A stretch of 64,000 nucleotides of DNA from Limnoglobus roseus. Its GTDB lineage: Bacteria; Planctomycetota; Planctomycetia; Gemmatales; Gemmataceae. Position 1 is the first letter of the stretch. Each line of letters begins with the position of its first letter. Positions 16,005 through 25,706 of the stretch are shown here, piece by piece. The stretch covers positions 2,294,001-2,358,000 of the forward strand of contig NZ_CP042425.1 in NCBI RefSeq assembly GCF_008254045.1. The letters run 5' to 3'. The notes below the pieces were generated by a model. The model ran no database searches. It was not told where the DNA came from and saw only the letters and a program-made list of their open reading frames with translations. The position numbers were made by a program, and so were the translations under genes.

Positions 16005-17483
16005 TCACTTCCGCACCGTCACCTCGTAGACGTGCTCGCCCGCGTTCGGCTGGTCTGCCTTCAGCCGCGGGGCCGTTAGCGTGAACCCGCCCTCTTTTGC
16101 CGTGTACTCGAACGGCTTCCCGGTGAACGGGTCGTCCGGCACCGGCACGATCGTCACATTGGCGAGCGTTGCCGGAACCTTGCCGTCGAAGGCGATTTGC
16201 AACCGCACCGCTTCTAGCGCGCGGATGAGGGCGAACCGTCGCTCCAGGCGGGCGTGCGAGAAGTAGACCTTCTGCACCGCCGGGTAGATCAGCGTCATCA
16301 TTGTGAGGAACGGGTCGTTCTTCGCGGCGGCCTTCGTCGTCTTGATTTGCTGTTCGATCTTCTCGACCTCCGGTCGGGCTTGATACGCCGGCAGGCCGAA
16401 CAACTTCACCTGCTCGTCCCACAGGTCGCGGTGGCCGTACACGTTCCGCAGCAGAACCGCCTGGGTGGTCGGCATCGCGTCCACGTCCTTCTTGGCCAGA
16501 CCGCGGGCGAGTAGGTCTTTCTTCGCCCCCGGCCCTTGGGCGGCCATCATTGCGGCGACGGTGACGTTCTGGGCCAGCGATTCCAGCCCACCGAGTTCCC
16601 CGGGCGTACCCCCGGCCAGACTCTTCATCCAGTTCGCCACCGCGTTGCTCGCCACTTCCTCCGACACCGGCCCACGCTCCAGGTCCTTCAGCGAGGGCAG
16701 GTATAATTCCTGGAACCGCGTCTCGCCGTCCAGGCCCGGCCGAGGGTTAATGAACGGCCGCGGCAGCGTCGTGAACGACCAGTACAAGTTTGGCGCGTCG
16801 GGCCGGCCGATCCAGTCTTCGGCCCGGCCGATCATGACCGCCGTCAGCGACAGGCCGACGAGGGACTCAATGAGCGTCGACCCCTCGCCGACGTGCTTGC
16901 CCAGCTGGAAGCCGGTCTGGAGCGTGCGGAACGCCTCCGGGAATTTCTTCTCGCCGAGTTCCATCCGGCACTTCAACGACAAGATGTGTTGCAACTCGCG
17001 GTGCCCCTGCACCGACGGCAGAATCCGGGAAATGTCCTGGGCCTTCAACTTCTCCGTCTGCCAGTCGCAACTCCCCCGCCGCGCGGCGTCGTCCACTTCC
17101 TTGAGCATGTCGTCGTAGGCCTGGAGAAACGCGGCCATCTTCCCGGTCGACAGTTGTTCGACGGGAAGTTGCCCCCACTGGTCGAGGAGGTCATTTTGCT
17201 CTTGGGCCTCCTTCGCGTCCTTCGGCCGGGCGGGGCGGATGACCCAGGCCCGCTGATAGCCGAGGGCGGCGTTGCCGGGCGAGCGGTCGCGGGCCGGTGG
17301 CAAGAGTTCGTACTTCAGTGCCGGCTTGGGGGCCGGGGTGGGGGAAATCGTGAGCTTCGTTGTCCAGAGCGACGGGTCCGGCTCGCGCGGGTTAGCGGGA
17401 CCGCCGTCCTTGACGGGCGGCTGACCGTTCGACGCGGGCACGAACAAGAACGCGAGGAAAGCGAACGGGAGGAGCGACTTCAT
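16005..17483 (-). CDS. Exported protein of unknown function, third gene of sigma operon
   Basis: A 492-residue protein with a signal peptide (MKSLLPFAFLAFLFVPASNG) and a Pro-rich start of the mature chain. The rest is mainly helical, with LMTLIYPAVQKVYFSHARLERRFALIRALEAVRLQIAF near the C-terminus followed by PDDPFTGKPFEYTAKEGGFTL. That last pattern, in which a pseudopilin-like ALEAVRLY helix is followed by DPFTGKPL, is typical of planctomycete exported proteins of unknown role. It starts 8 bases after the stop of the single-TM protein, so it belongs to the sigma-factor operon and may be part of its output or its sensing. Confidence 0.75.
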   Translation of the reverse strand: MKSLLPFAFLAFLFVPASNGQPPVKDGGPANPREPDPSLWTTKLTISPTPAPKPALKYELLPPARDRSPGNAALGYQRAWVIRPARPKDAKEAQEQNDLLDQWGQLPVEQLSTGKMAAFLQAYDDMLKEVDDAARRGSCDWQTEKLKAQDISRILPSVQGHRELQHILSLKCRMELGEKKFPEAFRTLQTGFQLGKHVGEGSTLIESLVGLSLTAVMIGRAEDWIGRPDAPNLYWSFTTLPRPFINPRPGLDGETRFQELYLPSLKDLERGPVSEEVASNAVANWMKSLAGGTPGELGGLESLAQNVTVAAMMAAQGPGAKKDLLARGLAKKDVDAMPTTQAVLLRNVYGHRDLWDEQVKLFGLPAYQARPEVEKIEQQIKTTKAAAKNDPFLTMMTLIYPAVQKVYFSHARLERRFALIRALEAVRLQIAFDGKVPATLANVTIVPVPDDPFTGKPFEYTAKEGGFTLTAPRLKADQPNAGEHVYEVTVRK

Positions 17484-17491
17484 GGCGAGTC

Positions 17492-18055
17492 TCACTGGTC
17501 GTCGGTGGGCGGTTTTGGCTTGGCGGGCGGGCCGTAAATGGCGAAGGTGCCTCGCGGCAATTTCAACGAATCTTCCAACTTCCCGACGTCCAGGTTCGCG
17601 GCCGGGGCGTTCGGGTTCGGCAGTACGTTGATGCCGCCGGCGAGGACGTTGGACCGCAGTTGCAAATACTGCGCGAGCTTCGCGGAGTCGCCGGTTTCCT
17701 CGCGCGGCGGCGAAGTCCGCACGACGGCTTCTGCCATCGGTTGCGGCGGCCTCGGGGCGGGTTGAGTGGCTGCCATGCTCGCGTCCGAGGGACGGTTGGC
17801 GGGCGCAGTTTCGGGCAGCGAGAACATCGTGAGGCCGACGCCGACCACCAGGCACGCGGCCGCGGTCTGCCCATAGACGATGCGCTTCCAGAAGGCCACG
17901 TCGCGGTCGCGGCCGGCGGCTCCCGCAGCGAACATCAGTTGATCGCGGCCGAGGGTCGTCGGCATCGGCTCCAGGTGGCTGAGCGCGTGGGCGAGCGGGT
18001 CGCCGGTACACAGCGCCGAGTCGGTCAGCGGGTCGGGGTCGTTCGGGGCGGACAT
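17492..18055 (-). CDS. Single-pass membrane protein, putative sigma-factor partner
   Basis: A 187-residue protein with a cytoplasmic N-terminal part (1-60) that includes the Gemmataceae-type LAHALSHLEPMPTTLGRDQLMF, one membrane helix at about 63-81 (QTAAACLVVGVGLTMF) and a Pro-rich outer part. Its start lies inside the sigma-factor gene (31-base overlap). This position and topology suggest an anti-sigma factor, but the HxxxCxxC zinc motif of classical anti-sigma domains is absent, so the role is inferred from context only. Confidence 0.7.
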   Translation of the reverse strand: MSAPNDPDPLTDSALCTGDPLAHALSHLEPMPTTLGRDQLMFAAGAAGRDRDVAFWKRIVYGQTAAACLVVGVGLTMFSLPETAPANRPSDASMAATQPAPRPPQPMAEAVVRTSPPREETGDSAKLAQYLQLRSNVLAGGINVLPNPNAPAANLDVGKLEDSLKLPRGTFAIYGPPAKPKPPTDDQ

Positions 18056-18528
18056 TTTTTCACACCTAACTTGTCACGAAGGAGGTCGAGGCCGAGAGCG
18101 AAGCGGCGGTAACAGGTGCTCGCGCTGCCGCCGACCATCTCGGCAATCTGTTCGAACGTCAAGCCGCCCCACAGGTGGGCGACCATGATCTCGCGAATCT
18201 CGTCGGGCAGTTGGCCGAGGGCCGCCGCCGCGGTGCGGGCGTCCAGCCCGGTCGGGTCTTCCGTCGGCACGAACCAGAGCGGCGCTTCCGAGGCGGCCTG
18301 CGTCTCGTACTTCTGCCGCCGTCGTGCCGCCCGCCCGGCGTCGATGGCCGCGTTCCGCACGACCCGGAACAACCACGCGGCGACGTTCTCCGGCATCGTG
18401 CGCTGGCGGACCAGTTTCAGGAACGCCGTCTGAACGACATCCTCCGCCGACCCGCACCACTGGCGGGCGTACAGCGTCAGCGCTGCCGCGTGGCGATCGA
18501 CCAACAGAGCCAGTGCGTCCGGTCCCAT
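18025..18528 (-). CDS. ECF-type RNA polymerase sigma factor
   Basis: A 167-residue ECF sigma factor. Region 2 covers about 10-75, with YARQWCGSAEDVVQTAFLKL and AWLFRVVRNAAIDAGR. Region 4 covers about 105-155, with LPDEIREIMVAHLWGGLTFEQIAEMVGGSAST. The interdomain linker is short. A start at GTG 18534 is also possible. Region 4 is followed directly by a Lys/Arg-rich end. It is the first gene of a leftward operon with a membrane protein and an exported protein. A partial palindrome (ATTTC and GAAAT around 18558-18572) precedes it. Confidence 0.92.
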   Translation of the reverse strand: MGPDALALLVDRHAAALTLYARQWCGSAEDVVQTAFLKLVRQRTMPENVAAWLFRVVRNAAIDAGRAARRRQKYETQAASEAPLWFVPTEDPTGLDARTAAAALGQLPDEIREIMVAHLWGGLTFEQIAEMVGGSASTCYRRFALGLDLLRDKLGVKKCPPRTTPTR

Positions 18529-18732
18529 TACCACGATGACGATACCGCCAGCGATTCATTTCGCGAAGAAATTTTTGTTGACTAGAGCAGTGCGGTTTCA
18601 GCCTCTCCCGCGCGTCTGCTCATATTTATTGCGACTGCTGTGGATTTTTCTGGCACCCGAGGCTAATATAAAGCAACCTCTCCAGGAGTTGCCAGGCATC
18701 CCGATACTTCCTCTCCCGGAAGTGACCCACTG

Positions 18733-19800
18733 ATGCCGAATAATGAGTCAGTCGTGCCGCCGTTCCCGGACATCATCGGGAACGCGACGGCCATGCAGGA
18801 CGTGTATCGCCTCGTACAGTTGGCCTCGCCGCGAACGGCGACGGTCTTGCTGATCGGCGAGACCGGCACCGGGAAAGAAGTGATCGCCCGCGCGGTTCAC
18901 AAATCGAGCCGCCGCGCCGACGGTCCGTACATCCGCGTCAACTGCGGGGCACTTCACGAGAACCTGTTGGAGAGCGAACTCTTCGGCCACGTGAAGGGGG
19001 CGTTCACCGGGGCGATCGAGAACAAGACCGGCCGCTTCGAAGCCGCGCACCTCGGCACGATCTTCCTCGACGAAATCAACAGCATGTCGCCGAAACTTCA
19101 GGTGAAGTTGTTGCGCGTGTTGCAGGAGCGCGAGTTCGAGCGCGTCGGCGAGAGTAAGACCATCCGCGTGGACGTGCGCGTAATCGCCGCGACGAACGCT
19201 TCGCTGGAAGAACTCGTCGAGCAGGGCCACTTCCGCGAGGACTTGTACTACCGGCTCAACGTCGTGCCGATCTCGCTCCCCTCGTTGCGGGAGCGGCGCG
19301 AAGACATCGAACCGCTGGCGCGATTCTTCTTGAGGCGGTACGCCGAGGCGAACAAGATGACGGCCCCCGAAATGACCTCGGAGGTGATGACGGCGTTGAA
19401 AGCCCACGACTGGCCCGGTAACGTCCGCGAGTTGGAGAACACGATCGAGCGGCTGATCGTCCTCTCTGACAACGGCCACCTGAAGGCCGAGCACTTGCGG
19501 CTGGACCGCCCGCGCACGGTGTTGCGCTCCGCGAAGGGAAGTGCCGGCACCGACGTCGGCTCGCTGATCCGCACGCTGGTGAAGGCCGGCGTGCAGTCGC
19601 CGCTGCCGCAGGGGACGAAGCTATACGACTTCCTGGTCGGCGGCCTGGAGCGGGAACTCATCAACCAGATGATGCGCATCTGCGGCAACGTGAAGATCAC
19701 CGCCGCCGACCGCCTCGGCATCAACCGCAACACTCTGCACAAAAAACTGGAAGAGTACGAACGCTCCGACGCCCCGCCCCCGGACGGCGAGGCAGCGTGA
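18733..19800 (+). CDS. Sigma-54-dependent activator without receiver domain
   Basis: A 355-residue NtrC-type AAA+ activator that remodels sigma-54 RNA polymerase. Walker A is GETGTGKE at 42-49, the sigma-54-contacting GAFTGA loop is at 89-94, Walker B is TIFLDEIN at about 109-116, and [16 protein letters not shown] marks the R-finger region end. A Fis-type helix-turn-helix ([22 protein letters not shown]) closes the protein. There is no N-terminal receiver, GAF or PAS domain, so activity must be controlled by level, by a partner or by the linker at about 260-305. No kinase gene is adjacent. It diverges from the ECF sigma operon with 204 bases between them. Confidence 0.95.
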   Translation: MPNNESVVPPFPDIIGNATAMQDVYRLVQLASPRTATVLLIGETGTGKEVIARAVHKSSRRADGPYIRVNCGALHENLLESELFGHVKGAFTGAIENKTGRFEAAHLGTIFLDEINSMSPKLQVKLLRVLQEREFERVGESKTIRVDVRVIAATNASLEELVEQGHFREDLYYRLNVVPISLPSLRERREDIEPLARFFLRRYAEANKMTAPEMTSEVMTALKAHDWPGNVRELENTIERLIVLSDNGHLKAEHLRLDRPRTVLRSAKGSAGTDVGSLIRTLVKAGVQSPLPQGTKLYDFLVGGLERELINQMMRICGNVKITAADRLGINRNTLHKKLEEYERSDAPPPDGEAA

Positions 19801-19811
19801 CCGCGAAAGCG

Positions 19812-20555
19812 TTATGGTCGCGGTTCCAAGAGAAGTTCGACAACCCAGCAGCAAGTGACGTGCGGGCGTGAGTAGCAGAGGTGGTCGAGGATGTCGGCGT
19901 CTTCGCACCCGGCGTCTTGCAGCGCGTCGGCGAGGATCGGCAGCCGGTCGAACGCCTTCTCTTCGCGAATCGCCGCCGCGAGGCCGACCACGGCCGATGT
20001 TCTCCAGTCGGGCGGGATGACCCAAGCCCACCGCTTGCGGCCCCATTCCCATGCGTGCCGAACGATGTCCGCAAGCAAGTCGCTCGGTTCCTCCGGCCAG
20101 ACGAGGGGCATATGGAACATGGGTTCCGCCGTGTACGCCCTTCTTTCTTCGATCGCGTACTGATGTTTGGCCCAGTCCCGTAGCTCGTTCGCGTAGTTCA
20201 AGCCCACATAGTCGGCGTATAACCGCTCGACGACGCTCGCCGGCGGCTCCGCCCCTTCGACGATTCGCGTGACGGCGTCTTGAATCAGTATGGAGATGCA
20301 CTCGTCTCGACCGGGCACACGCAGTCCAAGTTCTTGCACGGCAGCCCGGAACCATCGGTCCGAGTCGCTGGGAGACGGCTCAGCTTGCGTGGCCAACTCG
20401 CCCAGGCTGTAAGAATAAATGGCTTCGTCCAGGGCCGCATGAGCGGCGTCGATCAGATCGTCCGCATCGGCCAACTGAAGGGTGTGGCGGGCGACGGCGA
20501 CTTTCAGTTGCGGGTGCATGACACGCTCGGATTGATCGAGATCAGGATGGGTCAT
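19812..20555 (-). CDS. Protein with conserved Gemmataceae C-terminal motif, function unknown
   Basis: A 247-residue cytoplasmic protein. Residues 1-190 do not match anything I recognise. The C-terminal 60 residues (SAVVGLAAAIREEKAFDRLPILADALQDAGC, then EDADILDHLCYSRPHVTCCWVVELLL) follow a pattern that recurs at the end of many Gemmataceae proteins of the leucine-rich or SMI1-like kind. It has no membrane segment or enzyme motif. The gene is convergent with the sigma-54 activator, with 11 bases between stops. Confidence 0.7.
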   Translation of the reverse strand: MTHPDLDQSERVMHPQLKVAVARHTLQLADADDLIDAAHAALDEAIYSYSLGELATQAEPSPSDSDRWFRAAVQELGLRVPGRDECISILIQDAVTRIVEGAEPPASVVERLYADYVGLNYANELRDWAKHQYAIEERRAYTAEPMFHMPLVWPEEPSDLLADIVRHAWEWGRKRWAWVIPPDWRTSAVVGLAAAIREEKAFDRLPILADALQDAGCEDADILDHLCYSRPHVTCCWVVELLLEPRP

Positions 20556-20669
20556 CTTACCGGTTCGTTAGATCACGGCCGAAGAGGTGGCGTCCCTGGC
20601 AATCATTCTCAGGACAGGGCCGGGAGGCACGTGCCGCGACTTTGCCTCTGACGGCGACAGACCCATCGG

Positions 20670-20675
20670 TACAAT
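20670..20675 (+). promoter_or_regulatory. Possible -10 box implying a leaderless start
   Basis: TACAAT ends 6 bases before the GTG start at 20682, so a transcript from it would begin at or next to the start codon. No Shine-Dalgarno sequence is visible in the few bases between. The -35 match is poor. Confidence 0.3.
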
Positions 20676-20681
20676 TGCATC

Positions 20682-23600
20682 GTGCCGTACTCCCTCACAC
20701 TGTTCGCGTCGTTGTCCGTTCCTGTCGTGGCCGCCGGGGCGTTCGCCGCCGCCGTGGCCGTGCCGGTGCTCATCCACCTGCTGTTCCGCCAGCGGTTCCG
20801 CGTCGTCGAGTGGGCCGCCATGCGGTTCCTCAGCGCCGCGAAGAAAAAGTCCACCCGCCGCATCGACCGCTGGCTGCTGCTCGCCCTCCGCGTCCTCGCG
20901 GTGCTCATGCCGCTGATCGGCATGACGGCCGCCACGCCGTGGGCCGAGCCATTCTGGCAGGCGATCACGCCCGGTGCGCCGGAGACGATTGCCAACGCCC
21001 CACGGACACACCACATCCTCGTCGTCGATTTGTCGCTGAGCATGTCGGCCCGCGTCGATCAGCGGAGTCGGTTCGAGGTGGCCGTCGAGAAGGCCGAGGC
21101 CGCGGTCCACGCGGCGAACGCCGGCGACGGGTTCACGCTCATCGCCCTCGGGCCGCAGACGGTGCCGGTGGTGCCGGGGCCGTCGAACGACGCGGAAAAG
21201 GTTCTCGCGGAACTGCACGCCCTGAAGCCGACGCACGGCCCGAGTGACCTCGCCGCCGGATTGGCCGCCGTCAACGACGCCCTCGCCCGGTCGCCGCGGT
21301 CGTACTTGCGACGGCAGGTCATGCTCTTCACCGACCTGCAAGCCGTGGCGTGGGGCGGCCTGTTGCCGAAGGCCGACGCCCCGCCGCCGGAAGTGTGGAC
21401 GAAGCTCACCGCCCGCGGCGACCTGGCCGTCGTCGATTGCGCGAAGGACGACACCGAGAACACGGCCGTCACGTCGCTGACGACCTCCGACCCGCTGCCG
21501 CTGGTGAACGACACGCTCTCGGTCACGGCCGTCGTGCAGCACTTCGGCAAGACCGCCCGGCAGAAGGTCCGCGTCGAGTTGCTTCTCGGCCGGCCCGCCG
21601 AGAACGGTGGCGAGGCGTCGCTGGTGTCCGTCGAGCAGCAAGTGGTCGAGCAGCTTCCGCCGAACGAGGCCACGCCGGTGCGGTTCACGCTGCCGGAAGC
21701 GGCCCGCTTCCGCACGGCCGGGACGCACGCGGTGCAAGTGAGGATCGTCGAGCCGGACGACCTGCCGGCCGACGATTCGCGGTCGATGAGCTTCGAAGTC
21801 CGCGACGGGCTGCCGTGCGTGCTGGTGAACGGCAAGCCGTCGAGCGTGCCGTTGCAACGGGCGACGGAATCGCTCGCGGACGCCATCGCCCCGGGCGGCA
21901 AGCCGCGGCCCGGCCACCCGGGGCGGCCGAAGGTCATCAGCCTGGAAGAGTTCACTGACGCGACGCTCTCCGACCTGTCGGCCGTCGATTGCGTCTTCCT
22001 GTGCGACGTGCCGACGTTCACGCCGTCGCAGGTCGCCCGCCTCGACGCGGTGCTGAAGCGCGGCGGCGGCGTCGTCTTCGGCCTGGGCGCACGGGCGGCC
22101 GCGAACGCCGAGCACTACAACCGCGTCCTCTTCGACGACGGCAAGGGGATGCTGCCGGGCAAACTCGGCCCCGTCGTCAGCACGACCGGCCCCGACGACC
22201 CCGGCTTCCGCCTCGTCGGCGACGACGCGGCTTTCCGCCAGCCGCCGCTGGCCGCCGAGTTCCAAGACGTGAACGCGCGGGCCGGGCTGACGGCCGTGCC
22301 GTTCGCGAAGTACGTTCGCCTCGAACTGCCGATCGGCCGCGGCCGGCGGATTCTCTCGTTCGCCCCGGCCGAAGGCGCGAAGGCGAGCAACCGAAAGCCG
22401 GAACCGGCCGTCGTCGAGTGGAGCCGCCACCGTGGGCGCGTGATAGTCTACACCAGCACCTTCAACCGCGACTGGAACGACTGGCCGATTCTGCCGACGT
22501 ACCCGGTGTTCGCCGGCGAACTGCTCCGTTTCGCCGCCACGAACCCGGAACGGCAGTCGGTTCGCGTCGGCGAGTCGGTCGAAGAGTACCTGCCGCCGGC
22601 GACCGTCGGCCTGACGGCGAAACTGGTCGGCCCGGCCGGGGCGGTGGAAAGCGCGGCGGTCGTCGCCACGGACGAGGGCGGTGTGGCCCGCTTCGCCGAC
22701 ACGCACGCGGCCGGGCTGTACCGCTTCGAGGTCGCGGGCCGGCCGTCGAAGTTCGTGGCCGTGAACATCCCCGACGCCACGCCCGGCGGCGGCAGCGAGT
22801 CCGACCTGCGGCGGCTGAACCCGGCCACGATCAAGGGCGTTCACCCGTCGGTGCAGGTCATCCACGATCCGGGCGAAGTCGCGATCCACGACGACAGCGG
22901 CACGACCGTCGTCACCGCCGCCCGGCCGCACGGCCCGATGCTCGCCCGCTGGTTCGTCACCGTCGGCTTCCTCGCGCTCGCGTTCGAACTGTGGCTGGCG
23001 TGGCGACTCGGCCCGGCCCGCATCGCGGTCGGCATCCGCGGCGACGCGACGCCCCAACCCTCGGCGTTCGGCGGCGTCTTCAAACTGTTCGCCGTCGTGC
23101 TGCTGGTCGCGGCCGCGGCGGTGTTGTTCACGCTGGTGCATTCCTGGTGGACGGGCGAACTCCTCGGCTTCCTGCCGGACGAGTGGCGGCAAGCGGTCGA
23201 GCGAACCGCGGGTGTGCCGTCGGCCGGGCCTGGCGAGGGCACCCGGTGGCGGCTGGAACAGAGTCCCGCGTTCAGTCCGAACGCCCGGCTCGATCAGCAA
23301 ATTCAATGGGGGCTGGCCGGGTTCGCGCTGCTGATCGTGGTCGTCTTCTACGGCTACGAACGCCGGGCCACCACGGGTACTCGCCGCGTGATCCTGCCCG
23401 CCCTGTTGCGGCTGTCGGCGTACTGGCTGGTGATTTTCCTCGTGCTGCCGCAACTGCGGCTGGCGTTCGACCGCGAGGGCTGGCCGGACGTGGCCGTGCT
23501 CATCGATACGTCCGCGAGTATGGCCACGGTGGACGACCCGCAAGACCCGGCCGTGCGGGCGAAGATCGAATCGCTGGCGAAACTGCCCGGCCTCGACCGG

Positions 23601-25676
23601 CCGCAGCGCATTCAGTTGGCGAAGTGGCTGTTCACCCGCCCCGACGGCGACTGGCTCACGCGGCTGGTGGACGAGCGGAAGCTGAAGGTTCACGTTTACT
23701 CACTGGCGGAACAAGCCCGCCTCGTCGGCACCATCAACGAGAGCGGCGAGCAAAAGGGCGTGAGCGACGCAATCGCGCCGCTGGAAGCGACCGGCGAGGA
23801 GAGCCGCCTCGGCGACGGCGTGGGGGCGGTGCTGAAGTCGTTCCGCGGCGGGTCGCTGGCGGCCGTCATCGTGCTGACCGATGGCCAGACCACGGCCGGC
23901 GACGACCTGCCGCGCGCCGCCCGCGCGGCTGCGCGGGCCGACGTGCCGCTCTACCTCGTCGGCCTCGGCGACGCGAAGGACGCCCTCGACCTGGCCGTCG
24001 GCGATCTGCGGTCCGACGACGTGATCGCCCGGAACGACGAGTTGGTGTTCGAGGGCCGCCTGACCGCGAAGGGCATCGGCGTGCCGCAGGCGGTTCGCGT
24101 GACACTCTCCGAAAAGGTGGGCGACCGGCTCGAACCGCGCGACGAGGTGACGATCAAACCGGACGCGGCCGGGAAGCCGGTGACGTTCCGCCTGAAGCAC
24201 GTGCCGAGCGAACTCGGCGAGCGGAGCTACGTGATCGAAGTCCCGCCGCAGCCCGGCGAGGTTGAGACGGCGAACAATAAAATCGAGCGGCAGATCGTCG
24301 TCACTGAGAACCGCAAACTCCGCGTGCTGTTCGTGGACGGGTCGCCGCGGTACGAGTTCCGCTTCGTGAAGGTACTGCTCGAACGCGAGGTCGAACCGGG
24401 CCGCCGCGAGAAGGCGGTCGAGATTCACACGCTGTTGCTGGACGCCTCCGCCGACCACGCGACGACCGACCGCAGTGCTCTCCGTGGGTTCCCGACGCGG
24501 AACGAACTCTTCGACTACGACGTGGTCATCCTCGGCGACGTTGACCCGAAGCGACTCGACCGCCCGACGCAACGCCTGCAAGACCTCGCGGAGTTCGTCA
24601 AGCAGAAGGGCGGCGGCCTTATCGTGATCGCGGGCGAACAGGCCGCGCCGCAGTTGTTCTTCGACACGCCGCTCGCCGACATGCTGCCCGTTGCCCGGAC
24701 GAAGGGCGGTGACGCCCCGCGGCCCACTTCGGAGGAAACCCCGGTTGCGGTCGGTTACCAGCCGCGGCTGACGCCGGTCGGCGTCTCGCACCCGATCTTC
24801 CGGTTCGCCGCGAACGAGACGGAGAGTGCCGCCGTCTGGCAGCGGCTCAAGCCGTTGTTCTGGGTGGCGTCGGGGTACGTGAAGAAGGACACCGCCGAGG
24901 TACTCGCCACGCACCCCGACCGGCCGGCGGAGGACGACCCCGGCGAGAAGCACCCACTGGTGTTGCAGCAGTTCGCGGGGGCCGGCCGCGTGCTGTTCCT
25001 CGGCTTCGACGAGACGTGGCGGTGGCGGTTTCGCAAAGACGAGGAGCAGTTCAACCGCTTCTGGCGGCAGGCGATCACGGTGCTGGCTCGCAACCGCGTC
25101 CGCCGGGTGGAACTGAAGACCGACAAGCAGACTGGCTACCGCCGCGACGAACCGATTCGGGTGACGGTGCAGTTCCCCGACGACGCGGCACCGCCGGTCG
25201 GGGCGGTGAAGGTCGGCGTCGAGCGCAGCCCCTTACGAGACGGTTCGGGCCGCGTCATCACCGGCGACAGCGAGACGCAGACGCTCACGCTGGCCAAGGT
25301 CCGCGGCAGCCGGGCGAGCTACGAGGCGACACTGACCCGCACGCCGGTCGGGGAGTACCGCTTCCAACTGACCGACCCCGCCCCGACCGGCCTGAAGCCG
25401 AAGGCCGAGGCCAGGGTGCTGCCGCCGCCGGGTGAACTCGACCGCCTAGAGATGAACAAGAACGACCTGACGCGGGCCGCCGCCGAGTCCCGCGGCAAGT
25501 TCTACACCTTCGCCGACGCCGACAAGTTGCTCGACGACCTGCCCGAAGTGGCCCGCCTGCCGCTGAACCAGCCGTGCCCCCCGCTGCCGGTGTGGAACCA
25601 CGCCGTTACGTTCGCGTTACTGCTGCTTCTGTTAGGATGTGAGTGGATTTTGCGGAAGCGCGAGCGGTTGTTATGA
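20682..25676 (+). CDS. Giant double-VWA membrane protein (BatA-like plus second VWA module)
   Basis: A 1664-residue protein that joins two modules. Module 1 starts with a BatA-like membrane hairpin (TMs about 8-34 and 64-82, with IHLLFRQRFRVVEWAAMRFL), then a VWA domain with MIDAS DxSxS at 116-120, and TMs at about 754-774 and 798-820. Module 2 has TMs at about 876-892 and 904-924, a second complete VWA with DxSxS at 942-946, a class-I glutamine-amidotransferase-like fold (1280-1320, VKQKGGGLIVIAGEQA) and a C-terminal TM (about 1640-1657). In most relatives the two halves are separate genes. The frame is open throughout, so this is a true fusion. It is the first gene of a four-gene operon. 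Confidence 0.9.
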   Translation: MPYSLTLFASLSVPVVAAGAFAAAVAVPVLIHLLFRQRFRVVEWAAMRFLSAAKKKSTRRIDRWLLLALRVLAVLMPLIGMTAATPWAEPFWQAITPGAPETIANAPRTHHILVVDLSLSMSARVDQRSRFEVAVEKAEAAVHAANAGDGFTLIALGPQTVPVVPGPSNDAEKVLAELHALKPTHGPSDLAAGLAAVNDALARSPRSYLRRQVMLFTDLQAVAWGGLLPKADAPPPEVWTKLTARGDLAVVDCAKDDTENTAVTSLTTSDPLPLVNDTLSVTAVVQHFGKTARQKVRVELLLGRPAENGGEASLVSVEQQVVEQLPPNEATPVRFTLPEAARFRTAGTHAVQVRIVEPDDLPADDSRSMSFEVRDGLPCVLVNGKPSSVPLQRATESLADAIAPGGKPRPGHPGRPKVISLEEFTDATLSDLSAVDCVFLCDVPTFTPSQVARLDAVLKRGGGVVFGLGARAAANAEHYNRVLFDDGKGMLPGKLGPVVSTTGPDDPGFRLVGDDAAFRQPPLAAEFQDVNARAGLTAVPFAKYVRLELPIGRGRRILSFAPAEGAKASNRKPEPAVVEWSRHRGRVIVYTSTFNRDWNDWPILPTYPVFAGELLRFAATNPERQSVRVGESVEEYLPPATVGLTAKLVGPAGAVESAAVVATDEGGVARFADTHAAGLYRFEVAGRPSKFVAVNIPDATPGGGSESDLRRLNPATIKGVHPSVQVIHDPGEVAIHDDSGTTVVTAARPHGPMLARWFVTVGFLALAFELWLAWRLGPARIAVGIRGDATPQPSAFGGVFKLFAVVLLVAAAAVLFTLVHSWWTGELLGFLPDEWRQAVERTAGVPSAGPGEGTRWRLEQSPAFSPNARLDQQIQWGLAGFALLIVVVFYGYERRATTGTRRVILPALLRLSAYWLVIFLVLPQLRLAFDREGWPDVAVLIDTSASMATVDDPQDPAVRAKIESLAKLPGLDRPQRIQLAKWLFTRPDGDWLTRLVDERKLKVHVYSLAEQARLVGTINESGEQKGVSDAIAPLEATGEESRLGDGVGAVLKSFRGGSLAAVIVLTDGQTTAGDDLPRAARAAARADVPLYLVGLGDAKDALDLAVGDLRSDDVIARNDELVFEGRLTAKGIGVPQAVRVTLSEKVGDRLEPRDEVTIKPDAAGKPVTFRLKHVPSELGERSYVIEVPPQPGEVETANNKIERQIVVTENRKLRVLFVDGSPRYEFRFVKVLLEREVEPGRREKAVEIHTLLLDASADHATTDRSALRGFPTRNELFDYDVVILGDVDPKRLDRPTQRLQDLAEFVKQKGGGLIVIAGEQAAPQLFFDTPLADMLPVARTKGGDAPRPTSEETPVAVGYQPRLTPVGVSHPIFRFAANETESAAVWQRLKPLFWVASGYVKKDTAEVLATHPDRPAEDDPGEKHPLVLQQFAGAGRVLFLGFDETWRWRFRKDEEQFNRFWRQAITVLARNRVRRVELKTDKQTGYRRDEPIRVTVQFPDDAAPPVGAVKVGVERSPLRDGSGRVITGDSETQTLTLAKVRGSRASYEATLTRTPVGEYRFQLTDPAPTGLKPKAEARVLPPPGELDRLEMNKNDLTRAAAESRGKFYTFADADKLLDDLPEVARLPLNQPCPPLPVWNHAVTFALLLLLLGCEWILRKRERLL

Positions 25677-25706
25677 TGGGCGGGTCATCCTTGTGCGGAG
25701 TTCCCC

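Noticed and set aside
18640..18732. A sigma-54 promoter (TGGCAC motif) before the activator gene
   Set aside because: TGGCAC is present near 18650, but the required TTGC element at the correct spacing is missing (GCTA is found).
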